In this document: piece after piece, positions 28,744 through 36,402 of the stretch | Layout: each line of letters starts with the position of its first letter | Position numbering within the stretch: the first letter of the stretch is position 1 | Source of the DNA: Clostridia bacterium | Lineage (GTDB): Bacteria; Bacillota; Clostridia; TANB77; CAG-508 | Assembly: GCA_022791835.1 (NCBI GenBank) | Contig: JAAVZW010000020.1 | Span: forward strand, 1 to 50,523 | DNA: 50,523 nt | Reading direction: 5' to 3' | Made by a program: the position numbers and the translations under genes | Notes under the pieces: model-generated | What the model was told of the DNA's origin: nothing | Seen by the model: only the letters and a program-made list of their open reading frames with translations | The model's database searches: none

Positions 28744-29334
28744 ATGGATAACATAGAGAAAATCAAATCAAAATTAAATACAAAGATTTTAGGTAGAGAA
28801 ATAATCTGCTTACAAGAAATACGGTTCAACACAAGACTTTATTAAATCAAAGCTAGAGGAAGAAATAGAAGAGCGGTTTATTAGTTATTGCAGAAAAACA
28901 AACTAAAGGTAAGGGAACCAATGGGCGAATATGGTTTACTGAAGAAGGTAATAACCTTACATTTTCATTCCTATTAAAACCAAATTGTAATATACAAAAA
29001 TTACAGAATCTAACAATAACAATTGCAGAAGTAATGATTAGAATTATCAAAGAAAAATATGGTTATCATTTAGATATAAAATATCCAAATGATATAGTAA
29101 AATCAGGTAGAAAGTTACGGAGGTATTTTAACAGAGAGTTTCACAAAAGGTGAAATAACCAATAGTATAATCATAGGAATAGGATTAAATGTAAATCAAA
29201 CAAATTTTGAAGAAACCATTAAAGAAACAGCAACTTCCCTAAAAAATGAATTCAAAATAGAATTTGATAGAGAAGAAATTTTAGCAAGTTTCTTAAATGA
29301 ATTTGAAAAAGTATATATAAATATAAATAATTAA
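28744..29334 (+). CDS. birA: Single-domain biotin-protein ligase (three recoding sites)
   Basis: 195 aa, lacking the N-terminal HTH of bifunctional BirA and the C-terminal SH3-like cap. Motifs: LQEIGSTQDFIK (family GSTN), biotinyl-AMP loop KQTKGKGTNGRIWF (family GRGRxGR.W), KYPNDIV (KWPND), KLGGILTE. Three +1 sites: C28822 (ATA-C-GGT), C28874 (GAG-C-GGT) and C29118 (TTA-C-GGA) give Gly27, Gly44 and Gly125; the first and third are family-invariant. There are three frameshifts in under 600 bases with no other lesion. No good RBS is visible (ATG 28744 follows AAAAC), so the start is uncertain by a few codons. Confidence 0.88.
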
Positions 29335-29348
29335 AAGGAAATAAGTTT

Positions 29349-29601
29349 ATGGAAAAAGCAAAAGTATATTTTAGTAAAGAAATTTAGCAACAAGATTTGA
29401 ATATAACAGAACTTTAAGCAAAGAACTATAAAAAAAGTAGAACAAGGCGAAGAATACATAAAATCCCTAGGAATTCCAAAAACAAGACTAAGAATAAAAG
29501 GAAACACAGCAAAAATAGAAGTAGACGAAGAATACACACCACTAATCAAAAATAACCAAGCCATAGCAAATAAAATCAAGGAGTTAGGATTTAATCTATA
29601 A
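29349..29601 (+). pseudogene. Deletion-fused remnant: DUF362-like start plus LarE tail
   Basis: MEKAKVYFSKEI (29349-29384) then TAG: this is how DUF362-type Fe-S proteins of Clostridia begin. Directly after, in other frames, LATRFEYNRTLSKEL and KKVEQGEEYIKSLGIPKTRLRIKG followed by AKIEVDEEY match the C-terminal half of LarE, the sacrificial sulfur transferase for nickel-pincer cofactor. So one deletion joined two genes, and the LarE part has a further small indel near 29428 that is not of the CGG type. It is real decay, useful as contrast with the intact recoded genes. Confidence 0.65.
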
Positions 29602-29743
29602 ATTTCTTATTTTTTCCTTAATACTATTGACATCACATATACAAGATATTTTACAAGCAGAGCCAAAAAAATTTCATATAAGAAAATCAATAAAGTCATA
29701 CAAAGACGCACTACTAAATTTATAATTTTTTTACAGCGATTAC

Positions 29744-29772
29744 TTGACTTTTACTAAAAAATATAGTATCAT
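29744..29772 (+). promoter_or_regulatory. Promoter of the 29.8-kb structured RNA
   Basis: TTGACT (29744-29749), 17 bp, TATCAT (29767-29772). Nothing downstream codes for protein on this strand before the terminator at 29907, so it drives an RNA gene. Confidence 0.55.
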
Positions 29773-29778
29773 TATGTA

Positions 29779-29936
29779 TAACAAAAAGACAAATACATAT
29801 AATAGAATAAAGGTTATTTGAGGATAGAAAGGGTAGCTATCACGCCAGAGATGGTCTGAAAAGAGATGCAAGAGTACCGACTTGCCAAATAACTAGTCTT
29901 AATAAGGAGTTTACTACAACAAGTAAACTCTTTATT
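29779..29936 (+). ncRNA. Free-standing structured RNA, family not recognised
   Basis: An 8-bp closing helix (GTTATTTG 29813-29820 / CAAATAAC 29886-29893) encloses three hairpins: GATAG/CTATC (29823-29827, 29837-29841), CAGA/TCTG (29846-29849, 29855-29858) and GCAAG/CTTGC (29868-29872, 29881-29885). Loop one (GGTA, 29832-29835) can pair with loop three (TACC, 29875-29878), a kissing interaction like those of compact riboswitches. A terminator hairpin follows (29907-29930). No T-loop, so not a tRNA; I could not match it to a known riboswitch. The nearest gene downstream is on the other strand. Confidence 0.6.
29907..29936 (+). terminator. Terminator of the structured RNA
   Basis: Perfect GAGTTTACT / AGTAAACTC arms (29907-29915, 29922-29930), followed by TTTATTA. 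On the minus strand it would also end the converging gene. Confidence 0.75.
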
Positions 29937-30348
29937 ACTTATATGGAATTAGTTTTTTTGACTTGATTTTATTTTTTAAGTAAAATTCAGTTATTGGAAA
30001 TATAGTTCTTAACCTTAGTGGACCATTATCAAAAATTCGTATAGCAACTAATATAGTATCACTTAATTTCTTAACATATTGTATACTATTATGATTTTGG
30101 TTGAAACCTATATAATCTGGTCTTTCAATTATGCTTGGAATATTTGAAAGACATTCTTCATAAGAGGCATTATCACTATATTGATATTTGTGATTTTCAC
30201 AATGATATATTCTATTAGGTGTTAAAAATATACTCCTAGGAGAACAATTCAAATTTAGTTTATCAATTACATCTTGGGTTAATTCTCCAATTTTAACAGG
30301 GCTATTGTGATTAGATTTTAAAATAGACTGAATATCTAAATTGTACAT
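29935..30348 (-). CDS. Putative nuclease-like protein (PBECR-type resemblance)
   Basis: 137 aa, start ATG 30348 (AAAAGGA nine bases upstream). IYHCENHKY, RPDYIGFNQNHNSIQYVKKLSDTILVAIRIFDNGPLRLRTIFPI and the following helix recall the PBECR (phage Barnase-EndoU-ColicinE5-RelE-like) nuclease domains, in which a strand-rich core ends with R-T-x-F-P-I/F. This is a resemblance from memory. Converges on the structured RNA; the two genes end against each other. It may be phage- or island-derived, possibly a toxin. Confidence 0.5.
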   Translation of the reverse strand: MYNLDIQSILKSNHNSPVKIGELTQDVIDKLNLNCSPRSIFLTPNRIYHCENHKYQYSDNASYEECLSNIPSIIERPDYIGFNQNHNSIQYVKKLSDTILVAIRIFDNGPLRLRTIFPITEFYLKNKIKSKKLIPYK

Positions 30349-30511
30349 AAAAATCATTCCTTTTGAAAACAATACAATCATTATACAACAAATTAAAGGT
30401 TTTTACAATATAAATATCCACTTTTCTTCATTGTTACAACTCTAGACAAAGCATACTATAAATGTTACAATAAATACATAACATTGTATTCATGTATTGG
30501 AGGAACTAAAC

Positions 30512-31171
30512 ATGAACAAAATATTAATAGTAGAAGATGATAAAAATATAAGTGAAATGGTATGTAGCTTATTAAGAATAAACAAATATGACCCAATCAC
30601 AGCATTTGATGCAGAAGAAGCACTAATCAAACATAATAAAACAATAGACTTAATACTACTAGATCTAATGCTACCAAAAGCAAATGGAAAAGATATAATA
30701 AAAAAACTAAAAGAAAAGAACAACTGCGGAATAATTGTTGTTAGTAGCATAAGCGATGTAGACATGAAAGTAAATCTATTTGACTTAGGAGCAGATGACT
30801 ACATTACGAAACCTTTCCAAAATAAAGAACTCTTAGCAAGAATAAAACTAGCGCTAAGACATAATGGAAAAGAGAAAAACATAGAATACAAGGACATAAA
30901 ACTAGACACAGAAAAATACATAGCTCTATGTCAAGGCAAAGACTTAAATCTTACAAAAAACGAATTTGAACTCTTAAAAATATTGATACTAAACAAAGGA
31001 CAAATAGTAACAAAGTCAATTCTATTTGACGAAGTATGGGGAACAAAAGACTCAGCAGATGAGAACACCTTGAATGTGCATATAAGTAGAATGAGAAATA
31101 AGCTAAAAATAGTTAATTCAGAAGAAGAATATATAGAAACAATTTGGAAAATAGGATATAAATTAAAATAA
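30512..31171 (+). CDS. OmpR-family response regulator
   Basis: 219 aa from ATG 30512 (GGAGGAACTAAAC upstream; the TTG at 30497 is less likely). Receiver with EDD, phosphorylation Asp in LILLDLMLPKANG, VVSSISD and ITKPFQNKEL; winged helix with LTKNEFELLKILILNKGQIVTK and ENTLNVHISRMRNKL. First gene of a four-gene regulator-transporter operon with its kinase last (33003). Confidence 0.9.
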   Translation: MNKILIVEDDKNISEMVCSLLRINKYDPITAFDAEEALIKHNKTIDLILLDLMLPKANGKDIIKKLKEKNNCGIIVVSSISDVDMKVNLFDLGADDYITKPFQNKELLARIKLALRHNGKEKNIEYKDIKLDTEKYIALCQGKDLNLTKNEFELLKILILNKGQIVTKSILFDEVWGTKDSADENTLNVHISRMRNKLKIVNSEEEYIETIWKIGYKLK

Positions 31172-31234
31172 TTTTGTTTTGTTAAGGGTTTTTTAAGAAA
31201 TGCATTGTAAGATAAAAATATAGGAGGAATAAAC

Positions 31235-32151
31235 ATGAATGAGATAGTATTAAAAACCCAAAATTTGAGCAAAAAATATAAAGACTTTGTAGCACTAGAT
31301 AATGTATGTATAAACATACAAAGAGGAGACATCTATGGACTAATTCGGAAGAAATGGAGCAGGAAAGACAACTCTAATGAAAGTTATAACAACACTTTCT
31401 AACAAAACTTCAGGAAGTTTCACATTATTTGGAAACAGTGACGAAAACCTAACAAGTACAAAAAGAAGAATAGGAAGTTTAATAGAAAATCCTGCGTTCT
31501 TTCCAAACCTAACTGCAGAAAAGAACCTTAAATATTATGCAATACAAAAAGGCATAGTGGACACAAAACAAATCGATGAAGCAATTAAATTAGTAGGACT
31601 AGAAGAAGCAAGAAATAAAAAATTTAAAACATACTCATTACGGTATGAAACAAAGATTAGGAATAGCATTTGCAATCCTAGACAACCCAGATTTTATAAT
31701 CCTAGACGAACCAATAAACGGACTAGACCCAATAGGAATTAGCGAATTAAGAGATACATTCAAGAAACTAAACGAAGAAAAAAATATCACAATCTTAATC
31801 TCAAGCCACATATTAAGTGAACTATATCTAGTAGCAAATAGATTTGGAATAATAGAAAAAGGAAAACTAATAAAAGAAATGACAAAAGAAGAACTAGATA
31901 CAGAATGTAGCAAATGTGTAGTAATAAAAACAAAAGATATAAAGCAAGCCTCAGTAATATTAGAGCAAGAACTAAAAACAACAAACTATAAAATCATAGA
32001 TGATACAGAAATCCGCCTATATGATTATTTAGAAAATAGTAGTAAAGTAAACAAAACACTTATTAAAAATGATATTGAAATAATCAGTTTATATGAAACA
32101 GGAATAACGCTAGAAGAATATTTCAAAACAGTCATAAAGGAGGAAAAATAA
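31235..32151 (+). CDS. ABC transporter ATP-binding protein, bacitracin/lantibiotic-immunity type (two recoding sites)
   Basis: 304 aa. Starts MNEIVLKTQNLSKKYKDFVALDNV with RBS AGGAGG. Frames break at C31346 (ATT-C-GGA) giving GLIGRNGAGKTT, where the restored Gly38 is the first residue of Walker A, and at C31641 (TTA-C-GGT) giving YSLGMKQRLGIA, where Gly136 is the signature glycine. Walker B FIILDEPINGLDP, switch ISSHILSEL. The C-terminal ~90 residues are the accessory domain of BcrA-type ATPases. Hits in two catalytic motifs of one ATPase make arginine at either place untenable. Confidence 0.94.
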
Positions 32152-32152
32152 A

Positions 32153-32986
32153 ATGTTAAATATAATAAAATCAGACTTATATAGAATACTAAGAGGGAAA
32201 GCAATATATATAGTACTTGCAGTTATAGTAGTATTAGAACTAATGAGTATATTAGTAATGTCTCCAGGCTCGATTGGAATTTCTACAAGCACAAACATGC
32301 CAATAACAGATGCAGAATTTCAACTAGAACTTTCACAAGCAAAATCCTTAGGAGATTTTAGAGAAATAATGAAGAAATACATAGATGGCGAAATAGATAG
32401 AGGAATACTAGCTAATAATGTAAACCTATATTATTGTTTCATAGTAGTAGTCATTATTGTGTTATGTACAGATTTTTCAAGTAAAACGATTAAAAATAGT
32501 TTATCATCAGCTATTAGTAGAAAAAAGTATTATTTTTCAAAATTGATATTGATATTAAGCTTAGGAACATTTATAATATTATTTAATAATTACTTCACAT
32601 ACTTTACAAACCTAGCAATAAATGGAGAAAAGTTTGCATGTAGCTTTGGAGAAATTACAAAGATAACACTAATGCAATTGCCAATGTTATATGGAATGAT
32701 AAGTATATTAGTATGTTTTGCAAGCATATTTAGAAAAAAATCAACATTCAATACAGTAGCAATACCATTTATGATGATAGTACAGATAATATCAAGTATA
32801 ATAATAAGTGTATTTAGATTAAAAGGAGAACTATTTTACAATTATGAACTTCAATATGCACTTACAAATCTAGCATCCATGCCAGAGACAAACTATATTA
32901 TAAAATGTATTCTGTTAGGAATAGCATATATAATAGTATTTAATGTAATAGGCTATTTAACTTTCAAAAAAGCAGAAATAAAATAG
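32153..32986 (+). CDS. ABC-2 type permease
   Basis: 277 aa, six hydrophobic segments (residues about 17-37, 98-120, 133-155, 177-198, 205-228, 250-270), partner of the ATPase encoded two bases upstream. Short N-terminal cytoplasmic start MLNIIKSDLYRILRGK is typical of BcrB-like permeases. RBS AAAGGAGG lies inside the upstream gene end. No recoding site. Confidence 0.82.
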   Translation: MLNIIKSDLYRILRGKAIYIVLAVIVVLELMSILVMSPGSIGISTSTNMPITDAEFQLELSQAKSLGDFREIMKKYIDGEIDRGILANNVNLYYCFIVVVIIVLCTDFSSKTIKNSLSSAISRKKYYFSKLILILSLGTFIILFNNYFTYFTNLAINGEKFACSFGEITKITLMQLPMLYGMISILVCFASIFRKKSTFNTVAIPFMMIVQIISSIIISVFRLKGELFYNYELQYALTNLASMPETNYIIKCILLGIAYIIVFNVIGYLTFKKAEIK

Positions 32987-33002
32987 AGAAAAGAGGGATA
33001 GT

Positions 33003-33902
33003 ATGGGATTTATAATATACACAATATTAGTATTAATAATTCTAATACTATCTTTATATATTTTTTTATTAAAAAAAGAAATAAAAAGAATTGTAAAAGA
33101 AATAAGAAATACAAAAACAGAAAAGTCAAATGTAGTTATAAACAAAGAAATAAATGAAAAGAACATAAACAAATTAATAAAAGAGATAAACTCCCTAATA
33201 AAAGAAATAAATCAGAGAGAAATAAATGTATATACCAAAAGTGAAAGATTACAAAAAATGATTACAAACATAGCCCATGACCTAAGAACTCCACTAACCT
33301 CAGCAATACGGATATATAGATTTAATAAAAAATAAAGAAATATCAGAAGAAGAAAGAGGAAAATACATAAACACAATAGAAGAAAGACTAAATAGGTTAT
33401 CATATTTAATAACAAACTTTTTTGACTTTTCAAAAGTAATTTCAGGAAATCAAGAGATAAACTTAGAAAAAGAAAACATAATAGAAATACTAGAAAAATC
33501 AATTTCAAATTTCTATGAAGACTTTTCAAAAGAAGGAAGACAAATAGACTTTATAAATAATGTAGAAAGAATAGAATTAATAACAAATAAGCCATTACTC
33601 ACAAGAGTATTTGATAATATAATAATAAATGCCTACAAACATAGTACAAGCAACTTAAAAGTACAAACAAAAATCCAAGAAAATAAAATAACAATAAAAT
33701 TCACAAATAAATTAGAAGATCCAAATTTAGACATAAGTGCTATCTTTGATGAATTCTACACATCAGACATATCAAGAACCAAAGAAAATACAGGCTTAGG
33801 CCTAGCAATAGCCAAAGAATTCATACGGTTTACTAAAACGGAAACACTACAGCAAAGAAGAAAAAAGGGGTATTTGAAATATATATAGAATTTAATAGAT
33901 AA
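33003..33902 (+). CDS. Sensor histidine kinase (three recoding sites)
   Basis: 298 aa. One or two N-terminal helices (IIYTILVLIILILSLYIFLL), a coiled-coil linker, H-box NIAHDLRTPLTSAIGYIDL, N-box RVFDNIIINAYKHS, and G2 TGLGLAIAKEFIG. Three breaks: C33309 (ATA-C-GGA, Gly103 right after the H-box), C33826 (ATA-C-GGT, Gly275) and C33839 (AAA-C-GGA, Gly279), the last two only 13 bases apart. The sensor lacks an extracytoplasmic domain, as in BceS-like intramembrane kinases, which fits the ABC transporter in the same operon. The G1 region is degenerate (FTNKLED). Confidence 0.9.
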
Positions 33903-33945
33903 AACTCAAATAGTTGTGTTACTTATAGCTATTTGAGTTTTATTT
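33901..33945 (+). terminator. Rho-independent terminator
   Basis: Perfect 13-bp arms AAAACTCAAATAG / CTATTTGAGTTTT with a T tail, starting within the kinase stop codon. Confidence 0.8.
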
Positions 33946-34085
33946 ATATGAAAGATTCGGTTGAGAATATGTATCAGATTTAGATACATACAATAAGGAA
34001 CCAAGAATACAAAGACTATACAAAATGGAATTAACATAACATAAAACATGTGCATACTATGTAAGTATAGGAGGCAAAAGAAAAT

Positions 34086-34444
34086 ATGACAGGCGTATTA
34101 TATAGTATAGCAGGAATACTAATACCATTTCTAGGCACAAGTTTAGGTAGTAGTTTAGTATTCTTTATGAAAAAAGACATGAATGAAAAGTTTAGAAAAC
34201 TAATAGTAGGATTTGCAGCAGGAGTTATGATAGCAGCATCAGTTTGGTCGCTCATAATTCCATCAGTAGAAATGGCAGAAATCCAAGGCAAAATAGCATG
34301 GATACCAGCAGCAATAGGAGTGATTTCAGGAGTAGTATTCTTACTTATCATAAACAAAATTGCTGGAAAATTTGAAACAAAAGAAAATGGAAAAAAACTA
34401 AACATGCTAATGTTCTCAGTAACCCTACATAATATCCCAGAAGG
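34086..34444 (+). pseudogene. ZIP metal transporter, 5' half, interrupted by the island
   Basis: Residues 1-119 of a ZIP-family Zn/Fe transporter: helices ITGVLYSIAGILIPFLGTSL..., GFAAGVMIAASVWSLIIPSVEMA, and the metal-site start TLHNIPEG. The natural sequence ends at 34444; the following codons are island sequence that stop at 34480. RBS AGGAGG. Joined to 42414-42820 it gives 254 aa in frame (HNIPEG-MAVG), the family length, which proves the split. Confidence 0.92.
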
Positions 34445-34463
34445 TTTGAGGCAAAGTAGAGTG
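34443..34463 (+). repeat. Left terminal inverted repeat of the island
   Basis: Pairs with 42387-42407 in inverted orientation, 16 of 21 positions, starting at the recombination point. Overlaps the 8-bp direct repeat by two bases (the GG that is probably the crossover dinucleotide, by inference). Confidence 0.65.
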
Positions 34464-34497
34464 TATAAATGCTTGAGATAATTTGAATTCAAAAATA

Positions 34498-34527
34498 TTG
34501 ACAAATAGCATAAAAACATTGTATAAT
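34498..34527 (+). promoter_or_regulatory. Promoter of the ToxI/ToxN operon
   Basis: TTGACA (34498-34503), 18 bp, TATAAT (34522-34527): perfect boxes placed right ahead of the antitoxin RNA, as type III systems need strong antitoxin transcription. Confidence 0.7.
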
Positions 34528-34572
34528 GAATATAATAAGTAATAGATATTAATATCTATTTACAGTTAAATC

Positions 34573-34608
34573 AGGTGAACCCTACCAATAAGTGGGAGCT
34601 GTAAAATC
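34573..34608 (+). ncRNA. ToxI-like antitoxin RNA repeat (single full unit)
   Basis: A 36-nt unit AGGTGA...CTACC..TAAGTG..AGCT..AAATC that closely parallels the 36-nt ToxI repeat of Pectobacterium as I remember it, in spacing and in the conserved blocks. Only one full unit is present, preceded by a degenerate stretch that keeps just the AAATC end (to 34572). It sits between the promoter and a terminator-like hairpin, followed by the toxin gene: the exact type III TA layout. ToxN would cut the transcript into units that bind and silence it. Confidence 0.75.
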
Positions 34609-34609
34609 G

Positions 34610-34640
34610 ATGGTAAAGATTGAGGTCTTTACCATTTTTA
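34610..34640 (+). terminator. Attenuating terminator between ToxI and ToxN
   Basis: Perfect ATGGTAAAGA / TCTTTACCAT arms (34610-34619, 34626-34635) and a T run. In type III systems a leaky terminator here sets the antitoxin:toxin ratio. Confidence 0.8.
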
Positions 34641-34653
34641 TGTAGGAGGAAAA

Positions 34654-35178
34654 ATGAAGTTATATTCAATAACTGACAATTATATAAATTATTTAAGAAA
34701 ATATGAAAAAAGAGTATATGATAACAAAGAAGATATAAGAAAAGTAACAAGAAAATACTTAGGAATAGTTTTAAAAATTAATGATTTTAACTATTATATT
34801 CCAATGTCATCGCCTAAAAAGTCAGATTATAAAGGTAATGAAATAAGAAAATCAATAGTTCCTATAGTAAGAATGATTTCACAAGAAGAAGTTGATAGAA
34901 TTCCTGTATTGAAAGGAACATTAAGAATTAGTAATATGATACCAGTTCCTGAAAGTGAGCTTATATTATATGAACCTAAATTTGAACAAAACAAAAACTA
35001 TAAGATTTTAGTTGAAAAGGAATTAGAATTTATAGATAAAAATGAAGATATGATTAGAAAATATGCTAGAATTATATATAATCAAAAAATTAACAATTAT
35101 GACGTATCATATATAAATAATGTTGTAGATTTTAAATTATTGGAACAAAAATGCTTAGAATATACGCATAATACATAA
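34654..35178 (+). CDS. ToxN/AbiQ-family type III toxin, endoribonuclease
   Basis: 174 aa, normal for the family (about 170-185). Conserved start KLYSITDNYINYLRKYEKRV, then YLGIVLKINDFNYYIPMSSPKKSDYKG with the catalytic S-S-P-K block, and RISNMIPVPESELILYEP. Cuts RNA and arrests or kills the cell, usually as an abortive phage defence. RBS AGGAGG. No recoding site. Confidence 0.88.
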   Translation: MKLYSITDNYINYLRKYEKRVYDNKEDIRKVTRKYLGIVLKINDFNYYIPMSSPKKSDYKGNEIRKSIVPIVRMISQEEVDRIPVLKGTLRISNMIPVPESELILYEPKFEQNKNYKILVEKELEFIDKNEDMIRKYARIIYNQKINNYDVSYINNVVDFKLLEQKCLEYTHNT

Positions 35179-35199
35179 TATTAATGAAATATTTGACAT

Positions 35200-35345
35200 A
35201 CAGTTTTTTGTGTGGCAAAATATTTATAGAGTAAGACCTAGGTAAGGTAGCTAAGCGTATGTTAAGTACGTTGCCACCTAGACATTTTAATTAACATATT
35301 AATAAGTAAATCGAGACTCTGGAAACTTATGAAGCCCAGAGTTAT
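35200..35345 (+). ncRNA. Possible structured RNA downstream of ToxN
   Basis: CTAGGT (35238-35243) pairs with ACCTAG (35276-35281), enclosing CGTA/TACG (35256-35259, 35267-35270); a terminator-like hairpin ACTCTGG / CCAGAGT follows (35316-35322, 35336-35342). TTGACA at 35193-35198 could be a -35 box but no good -10 is seen. No ORF. It may be a small RNA of the island or a leader. The rest of the gap to 35687 shows nothing I can name. Confidence 0.4.
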
Positions 35346-35687
35346 TTTCAATAGTGATAATTTTAAAAGTATTGTTAGTTGAAAAAGAATTTAAGGACGT
35401 TAAATAGAAAACTTTTGAAAAATTGTAGACTAATATGTTAACAAATGTTATAATAAGTTTCATTAAGTAGTTACAAATAGGATATTTGTAATTTTGTTAA
35501 TGGCTATTTTGTACAAATATATGAATTAAAAATTTTATGAAATAAAAAGTTAAAAAGTTTCATAGAAATTTAGCAGTTTATGTAATTAAACTAAACGAAC
35601 TAAGTTCTGACTGCTAAGAGTGTCTAGTGGAGTATTTCTTTGCACTTAGAGTGTTTAATTTCTTATTCATTTGTGGGGGGATTTGAA

Positions 35688-35993
35688 ATGAAAAAAAGGA
35701 ATATAAAAAAAGTATTATTTATAATTTCTATTATTATAATTTGTTTAGGAATAATATCTGGATTAAATATTTCTAATGAAATAGAAAATGTAATTCCTAA
35801 TGAAAGAATTTATGTTGATGGCTCGGATTTTTCTGGATTAGTGCAGTTAGGAGGAATAATAAGTTCAAAAATATTAGGAACATTAATTATATTTGGTAGT
35901 ATATGCATTGATATAATAATTTGGATTCTATATGGACTTATTTTAGTTATACTGAAAGTAATAAAGAGAATGAAAGATAAAAGAACTGTCTAA
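35688..35993 (+). CDS. Small island membrane protein, unknown
   Basis: 101 aa from ATG 35688 (GGGGGG nine bases upstream). Two membrane helices (VLFIISIIIICLGIISGL and TLIIFGSICIDIIIWILYGLILVIL) with a ~35-residue outside loop (NEIENVIPNERIYVDGSDF) and a basic cytosolic tail. No family recognised. Followed by a terminator at 36119. Confidence 0.6.
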   Translation: MKKRNIKKVLFIISIIIICLGIISGLNISNEIENVIPNERIYVDGSDFSGLVQLGGIISSKILGTLIIFGSICIDIIIWILYGLILVILKVIKRMKDKRTV

Positions 35994-36118
35994 TAGACAA
36001 CTTACAAATTATTGAGGAAAGTAAAAAGGAGAAAAAATATAATATAAGAGTGCAATTCAAAAACACTTCAAAATCATTACATTGTTTTAATCAATTAAAC
36101 ATTTATAATAATAGTATG

Positions 36119-36152
36119 GAAGAGAAGAAAAAAATCTCTTCTTTTTTTTATA
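36119..36152 (+). terminator. Rho-independent terminator
   Basis: GAAGAGA / TCTCTTC arms, A-rich loop, seven Ts. Ends the 35688 gene. Confidence 0.8.
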
Positions 36153-36186
36153 TTTCTTAATATATTTTATCAGGGGGAAAGACAAT

Positions 36187-36294
36187 ATGAAAGGTGATTT
36201 TAAAATAAATGTTTATTTTAATGATGAAGGAGAAACAATAGAAAAATTACTTGCTTTTTACTTAAAGAACTTATTAGAAAATAAAGTATTATAA
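36187..36294 (+). CDS. 35-aa ORF preceding the recombinase
   Basis: Starts MKGDFKINVYFNDEGETIEK and ends FYLKNLLENKVL. Small ORFs of this kind just ahead of the large serine recombinase are common in Clostridia integrative elements. RBS AGGGGG eight bases upstream of ATG. No assigned function; could be an excision or control factor, by position only. Confidence 0.6.
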   Translation: MKGDFKINVYFNDEGETIEKLLAFYLKNLLENKVL

Positions 36295-36311
36295 TGCTTA
36301 AGTAAATTATA

Positions 36312-36376
36312 TTTGAATTCATGACCTAACTAATATATCTTTCTAAAGTTATAATTAGGGTATGAATTCAAGTTAT
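36312..36376. promoter_or_regulatory. Inverted repeat in the recombinase leader
   Basis: TTGAATTCAT (about 36315-36324) and ATGAATTCAA (about 36362-36371) flank 37 bases directly before the recombinase RBS. Either an operator pair or an RNA stem limiting recombinase expression. Confidence 0.45.
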
Positions 36377-36402
36377 TTTTCAAGCATAGAAAGGAGGTTT
36401 AA

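Noticed and set aside
29779..29936. tRNA gene
   Set aside because: Three hairpins under a closing stem suggested a cloverleaf, but there is no T-loop GTTCRA, no anticodon-loop arrangement, and the closing helix is 8 bp.
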